The notes under the pieces are model-generated. The model was given only the letters and a program-made list of their open reading frames with translations. It was not told the DNA's origin and did not search any database. The translations under genes were made by a program, and so were the position numbers. 44,878 nucleotides of DNA from Flavobacteriales bacterium (GTDB taxonomy: Bacteria > Bacteroidota > Bacteroidia > Flavobacteriales_D > Crocinitomicaceae): the NCBI GenBank assembly GCA_013373595.1, contig JABXHO010000013.1, positions 1-44,878 of the forward strand, in the 5' to 3' direction. Positions 6,939 through 15,824 of this stretch are shown here, piece after piece; position 1 is the first letter of the stretch, and every line of letters starts with the position of its first letter.

Positions 6939-9900
6939 CTATCCGTACGTCTTTCTGTATCTCTTACTGAAAGAATTCTTTTTTCCTTTTTTCCTTTTCT
7001 TTTTCTTCTTCGACTCTTCCCTACCCTCGACTCCACCTTTATCAGATCCAAACTCTTTTTTTCCTCTATTCCTCTTTCTAAGAGAGCGATAGAATTTTCG
7101 TTTTTGGCTTCTTCGCCGTTGATTTGCATATCTCCAGCCCCCTACTTTTCTAGAATTTTGTGGTGGCACCCCATTAATTATTATTGTTGATTCTTCCTTC
7201 AGTCTAGAAAAAGTAAAAATCCCCCAAATCTTATCTTTAACTACATACTTCATTTCAACAGTCCTGCTCACAACATCCACTGTATATGCAGACGTACGAT
7301 TGTTAGCAATTGCATCGGGACCAATATTCACCTGAACAGTAAAATTCGTGTTTGGTGGGATAGGGACCTGAGCTGTTCCTTTCATTGCTCCACTTGCGAA
7401 AATTCTTAATCCAGTGGCATTATCTATGATTGTAATTACATCAGGCTCATTAAAAGCATTAAAATCAACAATTGCACCACTAGAACCAGAATTGTAAACC
7501 GCTACTAAATTACCATCTACGACTCTTCTAGTTACGGCTTCAATAGTAGTAACCTTATATTTCCTCTTGTATATAGTTCTGTAAGCACCTGACCAATTCT
7601 TATTTGGTGTAAGGTCATCAAAAAATCTTCTAATTAACTCCCAAACGTCTGGCGGTCCGAAACTTTCTCCCTCCAGTCCCAAAGGGTCCACAAAGAAAAT
7701 CGGGTTATTATTATACGCACTAAACGGACTTGCTCCCGGATACTTTGAAGCCAACGGGTCCAAGGACTTCCATCTACCCAATCTTGGATCGTATTGACGG
7801 AACATCGTCGTGTAGGAGTTCCCTTCTCCAGAAACCTCATTGTCCACTTCCATTCCGTTGAAGGCATATCGATAATCTGCCAATGAACCATGTCTGTTTG
7901 GCATTTGCATACCGTACGGATAATAGTCAGAATAAGAAACTACATCAGGTAACAAAGCGAGCACTTCCTCTCCTGCATACGCTCCCCAAATATCTCCTGG
8001 TCCGCTAATATTGATATTGCTTAACGTAAACGTTCCTCCTGAAGCTCCTTGTGCTGCCCAGAATAATTTAGTTTTAGTAGTACTTGCGGTAAATGTATAA
8101 GAATAGCTGCCTGCTCCTGTTCCGTCAAGTAAACCAAGGTTTCCGCCTCCAGAACAGCTCTGAGCACGGGCTTTTAAATATGGTGTTGTTTGGTTGAGTA
8201 CGTCATAACTTACTGTGTACGATTCACCAACTACCGTTGCAATGGTTAAGAATGCCAAGAAGTTTGTACTTGACGGGTGCGTAACCGTAAGGTCATCGAC
8301 TTCACCATCCGTATCATAATCTTCTACTACTGAAGTTGTGGTTCCGGCTGGATAGAAATACCACGTTCCAGCATCACCACAGTTGGTTGGACTAATGGTG
8401 AAATCTTCCGCTAACACATAATTATCAGCTGTTACATCAATTAGCGTTCGATCGGTAATCACTTCTTTTACATTACCCAAATGATCGCCCAATTCAAACA
8501 TTTTCTCACCAAGAATGCGATGATGCTTTGATGCAAAAGCCGCGGGTTCTTCAGGAATATCAGCAAATACATCCCCATCTCCTGTTACATCAATATTTGA
8601 TAGCACGTAATTTCCTGTACCTCCTTGCACTTTCCATCGGATTTGTGTTTTTGAGGAAGTCGCTAAGAATGTATGTGAATAACTACCAGGTGTCGATACA
8701 TTTACACCTGTAATAACCGATCCTCCTGGACAATCCAGTGCGCGTTCCTTAATACCTGGAACTGTCATTGATAGTACATCATATTCTACTGTATATGTTG
8801 AACCTGTTACTGTATTCACAGTGAGATACACTGAGAACGTTGACGCTACTGAATTCGAAATGGTCAAATCGTCTTCTCCATCAAAATTAACATCAGAAAG
8901 CGAATAGGTTGTATTTGGATCTTCATTCATGAACCATGATCCTGCGCCACCACAAGGATTTCCAAGCATAAAATCATCCAAAGAATAAGATTCATCTATT
9001 ACTTCAGGAACGATCTCTACTCTCCGTGTGTCCAATCCTACTCGTGAGGCTCCAAACATCATTGCTTCAGAACGGAACAAGACTGGATCTCCTGCTTTCT
9101 GTTGATATACCGCCATCGTTTGACCGTTGGCATCAGGTGTGTACCACGAGTAATTCCACTCGGAGGAAGGCAAGAGATTACCACTTACATCCTTTGTCAT
9201 TTCCACTTTTAAGCTACGCGATCCCATTGGGTCGTATTCGAAAAACAGATCAGATAAAGTCGACCCGTCCTCTCGGAAAATGCGTTTCAGTTTCCCGCTG
9301 GGGTACCATTCTATGTAGGCAATTTCTTCTTGTTTATCACTTTTTAATGAACCATCAGGGTGGTATTGGTAATTGCCCGATGATTGCGCATTCTGTATGT
9401 CTCCGTAGCTTGTTCCTATAATGGCGTCTTGAACATCTTCTAAGCGATTCGAAGTACTCGGGTAGTTGTAAACGAATTCATCCATTCGATTTGATCCAAA
9501 ACCTTCGTCCTTCGCACGTCGATCTAACTTATCAATATTCCCATTCTTATCATATTCAATGCGAACCTCGTAATCTCCAAGTGTAAAGTCACCACCAGCG
9601 GTTAAGTTTTGACGAGCTGCATTCACAAAGGAATTCAACTCGGTAATATCACTCGATGAGAACACATGACTCTCTTTCAGTCGATGTAATTGGTCATATC
9701 GATAAGTATTTCCTGTTACGCCCAAACGTTGTTCGTCCAAATCCATCATGGCAGTCGTTACGCTACTAATGTTTCCATTGTACAGGGAAATTCGGTCCGT
9801 TTCGAAAGGTGTCGAGCTAAAATCAGGTAAGAAATCCGTTAGTGGATTTGCAACGTCAATTCGCGTGTAATCACCATCGAAGTATCCCATTGTAAAGGCA

Positions 9901-12900
9901 AGTGCATCTTGAGCTACGTTCTTATTTGCTCCCGAAGATGATCCCTCTCCAAATTCGAACCCATCTTTCCCCATGTCTTTTTCAGGATTCAGTACTCCGC
10001 TATTTAGTGCTTTGAGCCATCCATGCAAGGTGTATGCATAATCCATTCCTTGTACCTCTACATCACCCAATTCTGTTCGAGCACGTTTTCCGTCCAAGCG
10101 ATACGTATAATCAGCATCGCGATCCCAAATAACTCCGTCTTTAGAAGTATACACCTCCTTGAGTCGGTTATCTCTGTCATAAATAAAATGATGGCTATAC
10201 TGATCCACTTCACCTTTTTGGAAATGAACATAATGCGGTAAGCCACTTAATAAATCGTATTCATACTCCGTATGGAAGAACTGTCGATCATGTAATGTGA
10301 GATCTGGAATTTCCTGTACGAAATCACGCACGTTCCCATGTACATCGTAGGCATAATGGTTGAGGTAATCTGGTTGTGGAAAAGACCAGCCAGCATCCAT
10401 CAGAACATAGTCTGAATTGATTGCCACCGAAGAAACTCTATTTCGAATATCTCCTTGATCTCCTAATGCTGCCATTGCTTCAGCGCTAGTAGGATGTGAA
10501 TAGTTGATACGCGTCACCTGATTTCTATACCTCGGTGTTCCAACAGCGGATTCTTCAAATAGCCAGTTGAACAATGCTGTTGGATCTTTCGCGGTTGCAT
10601 CCGTAAGCACCGTTGGTTGAACGAATTCACCGAATTCCGTTGGGCGTCCGAGTTCATCAAATCGGGTATATGAATAAGCGGGTAAGTTAGTGTACGTCAT
10701 ATTTAATGGATCTCCATCGATTTCACTCGATTTTAACGCCAATTGACGTGCATTTTGACTTACGACCAGTCGACCGATATTGTCGTACCAGAAACTGGTT
10801 TTACCTCCATCTGGCGTTTCCAGAGAAATAGGCTGATTCAATCCATTGTAGAAATAAGACGTTTCAAAGCTGTGTGTCGGAAAATGCTGAGCACCTCCCA
10901 CTTCGTTCGCTCTATCCAGTTTCACTTCATTAATTTGAGCCAATGTAAGTGTATCTACACCCTTTGGAGAAACTGTTTTCACCAAGTTCCCAGCTACATC
11001 ATAGTAAAATAAAGTTCTGTGATAACGGTTTGCTTGGAAGGCATAATTATACGTCTCTTCCACTTGACGACATGTTTCAATGTAATCCTCGATGAATTGC
11101 TCTTTCATTGTTGCGAGGTATTCCCCATATTCGAACTCTGCAGTCATTTCTGCATTGGCAATGAGGTCATCTACACAATCGTCTTCCTCATAAGGCACGT
11201 AATTCTCACAAATTACCCCTAAATCTCCAAGTACATTAATACATCCACTTGCAAATTGGAACTCTACTTCAATTGGATCTCCTCCAGCCGGGTCTGTTAC
11301 TAGACCAGTTACATGGAAATACGTTATTCCTGCTAGAATATCAGCTGGCGTTAGGTATAATTCTTCAAAACTAAGCACATTATTTATTACACTTACGCCC
11401 CCTCCATAAATTGCCATTAATTCTGGAGTCATTTCAGGTGTAATGGAAAAATCAGTTTGAAAACATATTGGGTATGAACAGCTTTCAGGTAAGGTGAAAT
11501 TGATCAGCAATTTACTACCTGAAATTGAGCCTGAATAATAAAATTCGTCACCAACGACTGGGCATCCAGCAGTCGCTATATTTTCTGGTGTAACAAGAGA
11601 TGGGAATGCATCGAACTCAAAGAGGTCAGCAGTCGTTAAACCACCGCTTAGAATAACCTCATTCATGAAACTCATCATTTCATAAGCGTCTGGGTTCAAA
11701 CCTTCTGTCAGAATTCCTTCTGCTGTTAATGAGTCACAATGAGATTTAAAGTTAATCAATGAATAATAGTTAAAATCCGTTCCATACATTTCATTTACGA
11801 ATGACGTAAACATAACTGGATCTTCTGTAATGGACGCTGACGGGAATGTTGACGTAAACTCAGTGATCGCTTGAGACAATTCCGCACAATCCATACATCC
11901 ATCCCTCTCACACTCATAGTTTGTTTCTGTAAACTCTGCCTCAATAAGGGATTCTTGCACCGCGGTCCATGAAACAGTTCCTGGATAAGGGTCGTAGCCC
12001 GCAATATCTTTACATGTTTCTCTATCTCTACAGAAATTGAACGGAGTGAATCCATATATTTCCGCAAAATCCTCCTCCGTCGTAACACTCAATAGTTTGT
12101 CGCATCCACATGTTGAGAGGTTTTTGATTAACGTCAAAGAATCAACTGGAGAAGGACTTGTAATGAGGTAATGGTTACAAGTCATCGTTTCCGCTGGAAT
12201 TTCCTCTAAAGCTAGGTAGTGTTCAATAACTGACTGAAAAGATGTTAAATAACCCAATCCACCCGGATTATATTGAGAAGGAAATGGCCATTCAGTAGAG
12301 CATCCACCTTTACATACAGCGATTAAATCAGCTTTGATAGCATCGTAGGTTGCATTTCCTTCGGCCCATGAACCTACCAATAACTCAGTAGCACAACTTT
12401 CCAGTTGAATCATCCAATCGTTCGCCATGGATTCACATGCTGTCTCACAAAAATCGATTGTTTCTAACTCCGCATCGTCGGCCATATCTTCCAGAATTAG
12501 CACATCTGACATCATTTCCAAAAATGAGTAAGGCAGCACTTGATCGATTAGTAAGAAACGTTTTGTTTTACTTGCATAAGCATCGTAGCCATCCGAGGTA
12601 CAAATTGCTGATGCATAAGCGATACAACTTACTTCAGGAGCTCCCGACTGCAAAGCGTATCCTTCCATTGCAACTTGCAAGAGAATATTACGTCGAGCCA
12701 TATACACCTGTTTAAATGCCAGCCACTGCGCATCTAAATCACAGGTCGAAGAACCGAAAGTTGTTCCATCAGATGCTGCAGATGCCATTTCATAAAGTGT
12801 CACACCTCCAGTTAGCGTAAGGAGATCTTGCGCTGCATCCCAGTATTTATTTGTTCCCCCTTCGTATGAATCGTCATATTGATATAAACTTGCCTGCATC

Positions 12901-15824
12901 AGATTCTTGATTCCGGACGGTGAGTTTGTGTTGATTAAGTCAATTAATGGATCACCAGATGTAAATGGTTCGGGTGAACCTCCGAATGCTGCTGGATACG
13001 TAGCAGGATTCACAGGTGTGATAAAGCCGTTAGCCACTGCCTCTGCATACGTATCTGTTGAATTAAATTCAGTAGCATACTCAAAAACAGAAGAATAAAC
13101 AGAACAAAATTCATACGTTTCATACTCCGGGTGAGCGCCTAATAATTCTTCCGCCCAATTCGGGTTCCAAAGAGCGACAAACTCGGTTAACGAAATGGAC
13201 GAGTGATTAACAGCAACGGTTTCCCCTGAGGTGTTCGTTGTCATTGCTGGAGTTCCATCGTCATTTAGGAATGTGACATCTCTCCAACTATACTCCATTG
13301 GATCGGAGGCATTAAATACACTCAAACCGCTTACTCCATAAATATTACCATATTGCCCGCCTGGACTGACGTCTCCCAATAATATTGGTCGCATTTGATC
13401 GCAAATAGGTTGATTTTGACAGTCTTCTATATATTCTTCACGAATGGTTTCGTATGCTTCAGCTGTGCCCCCAGTTTCTAATTGCCATTCTTCTAGAGTT
13501 CCAAATTCATACAAGAAGTTTAATTCACATGGAGTACCATCGTAGCAATCTGAGTAATCTATATTCAGCATTGCATCAGCAAGGAAAGCTGAATACGGAA
13601 CAAGACATGTTTCATCTGCATTTTCAACATATTGCTCCCAGTAGTATTCAATTGGTGCTTCCGACACCTTGAGTGTTTTTCGAATGTAGTATTCATCCTC
13701 TCTAGGAAACTGAATGGTAAATGTTGCATCATGTAGATCAGAAAAAACAAGTGGTGTTTCGCAATCAATGTTAAAGTCTGTAATACTTCCTACGGTATAC
13801 GACCATGAACTCGGTATTTCCGAAGTGCCATCGGTTAAGGGACACCCAGTCGTGAAATCACCTTCAGACGGCACCACCTCAAATTCAATTTCATAGATAC
13901 AATCAAAACAGATTTCAGGAGGTAAACACTCCTTAAAAGATAGAGCTTCGAAGTCATACTTGAACGTGTAGATTTCGGAAGCATCTTCAACAATGATCTT
14001 TTTATCAACCATCAAAACTCCCGCTTCCATCAATCCTGCATCTTCACTCGTAAACTCAGTCAAGTCCACCTCTATATCAGAGGAAGTTTCAGGTGTATTT
14101 CCATCAATTGCCTCCAATTCTGTTGGTGCACTACCAGAAAGATACGTCATTACCGTTCGCCCGAAGTTATCTTGGATGGCTACTGAAATTTGACCATGTA
14201 CATCACGCGTAACCACTCGAGAATAATTGCTAAAGTGTGCCGCTTCCGAACCAAAATAACGGTCCAATTCCAAGGGATCTTCTTGTGCACCTGTCATCAC
14301 TTGCGTGTAGTGATCCGTTGTTGCATCCAGTTGATGATCAACTCCTACCGACCCTACCCGTTTTGCTCTTCCAGTTGGATCATTGGCATAATGTACTTGG
14401 GTATATGTATATCCATTTGCTTCAGGAACAAAAGCTTCAGCTCCATCCTTATTCGTATTACTCGAACTGTAATAATTCGCAGCTCCGACCGATGCATCTG
14501 GATCCATTGGTGGCGCTGCTTTTGGACCGCACGCTCCCAGCATATAAGCATCTTGATGGAAAACTGATTTATCGTATGGCGTCGTTGCATCATACATATT
14601 AAGGTTTTCCACGTATCCAAGTTGCGACTCCTTGACTGGGCTTCCCATCACACCAATTGCAGGTCTACCATAATAATCGTAGATCACAGAACCAACCAAC
14701 AATTCATCCTGACTATTAACTTGCGAGATTTGCTGACGCGATTTCATCATTCCATCTGTAAAGTTGACGCTCGTGTTTCTTCGTCCATTTTCAACGAAAG
14801 TCATTGATGCACCGTAGTTAATTTTATGATCTTCGATCGCGCTAACCGTTGTCATGCATAACGGTTCATACACACTCACCGTATTCGCATCGCCGTAAGG
14901 CGTTCCCTTTGTCATCCATGGCCCATCAATATTAACATTTAGGTTCGTGACGATTCGTCCTACAGCTCTGTAACGAACTAGGAGAAATCCATCGCCATAA
15001 ATCATCGGAATACTATAAAATGGCTTGTCAATTCTCACACGAGAAGCATTTGTTTTGAAATCATAGTTTACTTCTGAAGCTGAGAGAAGAACTGGCACTC
15101 CGCCCATTACCGTTCCATCATAACGATTTATCCATGTCCATTCTAGATCATAGTGCTCTGCTCCGTCTATTGTTGGTAAAGAAACCAGCATTTCATCTCC
15201 AGACAAAGTCAAGGAGACTCCTGTAGATGGAGGAACCGCTAAATAATCAAAGTCTTCGTAGTATTCCGTTTCAATTCGTGCTTTCAGAAATAGGTTTTCA
15301 CGATCGATGGTAACTAAGACATATGCTCCACTAACATCATCCCATTTGTACAATTGAATGCTGTTGATAGTCATATTGCTACCACCCGCAAATGAATAGA
15401 CCTGCTTATCTTGATAAGCTCCATTCGGTGCATAGTTCAGCTCCAATTCTACTCCCGTTTCATAAAATGCTGTCACCGTTGTCCCGTCAATGATATCTCC
15501 AGACACATCAAACTTTATCTTGTATCGGTAGTCATCATCTACTTGATGTATTTCCTGATCAATTCCAAAAATGATTTCACTCGATATTGACGCAAATCGA
15601 AAGTCATTATACCAAGTCAATGGTGCAGCATCCACTTCTGCCTGTTTAGCGCTCGCAATATTGATGGACGAAGTCAAACTTAATCCCGTATTCACCGCTT
15701 CTACTTCTTCCTGAATAGCGAACACCGAAAGGTTAGCCAAAAGGCAAGCTACGAACGCTACAGTTCTTGTCAATTTATTTATTATTGCTTTCATAATTTC
15801 TTTGTCTGAGGTTCGCTTAATCAT
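6939..15824 (-). CDS. giant Rhs protein (DUF6443-like, YD repeats, RHS core, variable C-terminus)
   Basis: 2961 aa. The start at 15824 overlaps the previous stop by 8 bp. An in-frame ATG at 15794 (MKAIINKLTRTVAFVACLL) gives a more typical signal peptide and is a real alternative. Parts in order: a DUF6443-like segment around residue 370-400 (YDYYGRPAIGVMGSP); a region of about 950 residues with some 35 cysteines (about 640-1590); YD repeats from about 1605 (YYDVAGNLVKTVSPKG); two similar jelly-roll-like inserts (about 2280-2420 and 2470-2615); and the RHS core (PYGMQMPNRHG, YDPRLGRWKSLDP). The core ends in PIFFVDPLGL, which fits the PxxxxDPxGL self-cleavage motif. The last 245 residues are a domain I do not recognise and end in a Lys/Arg-rich tail. 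Known Rhs proteins build a shell around such a C-terminal effector. No T9SS domain is present. Confidence 0.9.
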   Translation of the reverse strand: MIKRTSDKEIMKAIINKLTRTVAFVACLLANLSVFAIQEEVEAVNTGLSLTSSINIASAKQAEVDAAPLTWYNDFRFASISSEIIFGIDQEIHQVDDDYRYKIKFDVSGDIIDGTTVTAFYETGVELELNYAPNGAYQDKQVYSFAGGSNMTINSIQLYKWDDVSGAYVLVTIDRENLFLKARIETEYYEDFDYLAVPPSTGVSLTLSGDEMLVSLPTIDGAEHYDLEWTWINRYDGTVMGGVPVLLSASEVNYDFKTNASRVRIDKPFYSIPMIYGDGFLLVRYRAVGRIVTNLNVNIDGPWMTKGTPYGDANTVSVYEPLCMTTVSAIEDHKINYGASMTFVENGRRNTSVNFTDGMMKSRQQISQVNSQDELLVGSVIYDYYGRPAIGVMGSPVKESQLGYVENLNMYDATTPYDKSVFHQDAYMLGACGPKAAPPMDPDASVGAANYYSSSNTNKDGAEAFVPEANGYTYTQVHYANDPTGRAKRVGSVGVDHQLDATTDHYTQVMTGAQEDPLELDRYFGSEAAHFSNYSRVVTRDVHGQISVAIQDNFGRTVMTYLSGSAPTELEAIDGNTPETSSDIEVDLTEFTSEDAGLMEAGVLMVDKKIIVEDASEIYTFKYDFEALSFKECLPPEICFDCIYEIEFEVVPSEGDFTTGCPLTDGTSEIPSSWSYTVGSITDFNIDCETPLVFSDLHDATFTIQFPREDEYYIRKTLKVSEAPIEYYWEQYVENADETCLVPYSAFLADAMLNIDYSDCYDGTPCELNFLYEFGTLEEWQLETGGTAEAYETIREEYIEDCQNQPICDQMRPILLGDVSPGGQYGNIYGVSGLSVFNASDPMEYSWRDVTFLNDDGTPAMTTNTSGETVAVNHSSISLTEFVALWNPNWAEELLGAHPEYETYEFCSVYSSVFEYATEFNSTDTYAEAVANGFITPVNPATYPAAFGGSPEPFTSGDPLIDLINTNSPSGIKNLMQASLYQYDDSYEGGTNKYWDAAQDLLTLTGGVTLYEMASAASDGTTFGSSTCDLDAQWLAFKQVYMARRNILLQVAMEGYALQSGAPEVSCIAYASAICTSDGYDAYASKTKRFLLIDQVLPYSFLEMMSDVLILEDMADDAELETIDFCETACESMANDWMIQLESCATELLVGSWAEGNATYDAIKADLIAVCKGGCSTEWPFPSQYNPGGLGYLTSFQSVIEHYLALEEIPAETMTCNHYLITSPSPVDSLTLIKNLSTCGCDKLLSVTTEEDFAEIYGFTPFNFCRDRETCKDIAGYDPYPGTVSWTAVQESLIEAEFTETNYECERDGCMDCAELSQAITEFTSTFPSASITEDPVMFTSFVNEMYGTDFNYYSLINFKSHCDSLTAEGILTEGLNPDAYEMMSFMNEVILSGGLTTADLFEFDAFPSLVTPENIATAGCPVVGDEFYYSGSISGSKLLINFTLPESCSYPICFQTDFSITPEMTPELMAIYGGGVSVINNVLSFEELYLTPADILAGITYFHVTGLVTDPAGGDPIEVEFQFASGCINVLGDLGVICENYVPYEEDDCVDDLIANAEMTAEFEYGEYLATMKEQFIEDYIETCRQVEETYNYAFQANRYHRTLFYYDVAGNLVKTVSPKGVDTLTLAQINEVKLDRANEVGGAQHFPTHSFETSYFYNGLNQPISLETPDGGKTSFWYDNIGRLVVSQNARQLALKSSEIDGDPLNMTYTNLPAYSYTRFDELGRPTEFGEFVQPTVLTDATAKDPTALFNWLFEESAVGTPRYRNQVTRINYSHPTSAEAMAALGDQGDIRNRVSSVAINSDYVLMDAGWSFPQPDYLNHYAYDVHGNVRDFVQEIPDLTLHDRQFFHTEYEYDLLSGLPHYVHFQKGEVDQYSHHFIYDRDNRLKEVYTSKDGVIWDRDADYTYRLDGKRARTELGDVEVQGMDYAYTLHGWLKALNSGVLNPEKDMGKDGFEFGEGSSSGANKNVAQDALAFTMGYFDGDYTRIDVANPLTDFLPDFSSTPFETDRISLYNGNISSVTTAMMDLDEQRLGVTGNTYRYDQLHRLKESHVFSSSDITELNSFVNAARQNLTAGGDFTLGDYEVRIEYDKNGNIDKLDRRAKDEGFGSNRMDEFVYNYPSTSNRLEDVQDAIIGTSYGDIQNAQSSGNYQYHPDGSLKSDKQEEIAYIEWYPSGKLKRIFREDGSTLSDLFFEYDPMGSRSLKVEMTKDVSGNLLPSSEWNYSWYTPDANGQTMAVYQQKAGDPVLFRSEAMMFGASRVGLDTRRVEIVPEVIDESYSLDDFMLGNPCGGAGSWFMNEDPNTTYSLSDVNFDGEDDLTISNSVASTFSVYLTVNTVTGSTYTVEYDVLSMTVPGIKERALDCPGGSVITGVNVSTPGSYSHTFLATSSKTQIRWKVQGGTGNYVLSNIDVTGDGDVFADIPEEPAAFASKHHRILGEKMFELGDHLGNVKEVITDRTLIDVTADNYVLAEDFTISPTNCGDAGTWYFYPAGTTTSVVEDYDTDGEVDDLTVTHPSSTNFLAFLTIATVVGESYTVSYDVLNQTTPYLKARAQSCSGGGNLGLLDGTGAGSYSYTFTASTTKTKLFWAAQGASGGTFTLSNINISGPGDIWGAYAGEEVLALLPDVVSYSDYYPYGMQMPNRHGSLADYRYAFNGMEVDNEVSGEGNSYTTMFRQYDPRLGRWKSLDPLASKYPGASPFSAYNNNPIFFVDPLGLEGESFGPPDVWELIRRFFDDLTPNKNWSGAYRTIYKRKYKVTTIEAVTRRVVDGNLVAVYNSGSSGAIVDFNAFNEPDVITIIDNATGLRIFASGAMKGTAQVPIPPNTNFTVQVNIGPDAIANNRTSAYTVDVVSRTVEMKYVVKDKIWGIFTFSRLKEESTIIINGVPPQNSRKVGGWRYANQRRRSQKRKFYRSLRKRNRGKKEFGSDKGGVEGREESKKKKKRKKGKKNSFSKRYRKTYG
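6970..7015 (-). repeat. polypurine tract in the Rhs 3' end (polybasic tail)
   Basis: On the plus strand this is an almost pure pyrimidine run. The coding strand is rich in AAA, AAG and AGA codons and encodes a run of Lys with few Arg and Gly residues close to the C-terminus. Such a tract is prone to length change, which would shift the frame of the last residues. Confidence 0.7.
7985..8985 (-). repeat. internal duplication of a jelly-roll-like domain in the Rhs protein
   Basis: Two segments of about 140 residues each align by eye. The first (about 8560-8985) has CGGAGSWF, YTVEYDVLSMTVPGIKERA and YVLSNIDVTGDGDVF. The second (about 7985-8410) has CGDAGTWYF, YTVSYDVLNQTTPYLKARA and FTLSNINISGPGDIW. 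The order and spacing of the motifs are the same. They look like carbohydrate-binding or fibronectin-like beta domains inserted between YD repeats and the core. Confidence 0.75.

Noticed and set aside
6872-7129. Lys/Arg-rich open frames overlapping the Rhs 3' end on both strands
   Set aside because: They arise from the polypurine tract in other frames. Only the long Rhs frame is continuous with upstream coding sequence.
6939-15824. T9SS export of the Rhs proteins
   Set aside because: Neither giant protein ends in a type A or B sorting domain, although both appear to have signal peptides.
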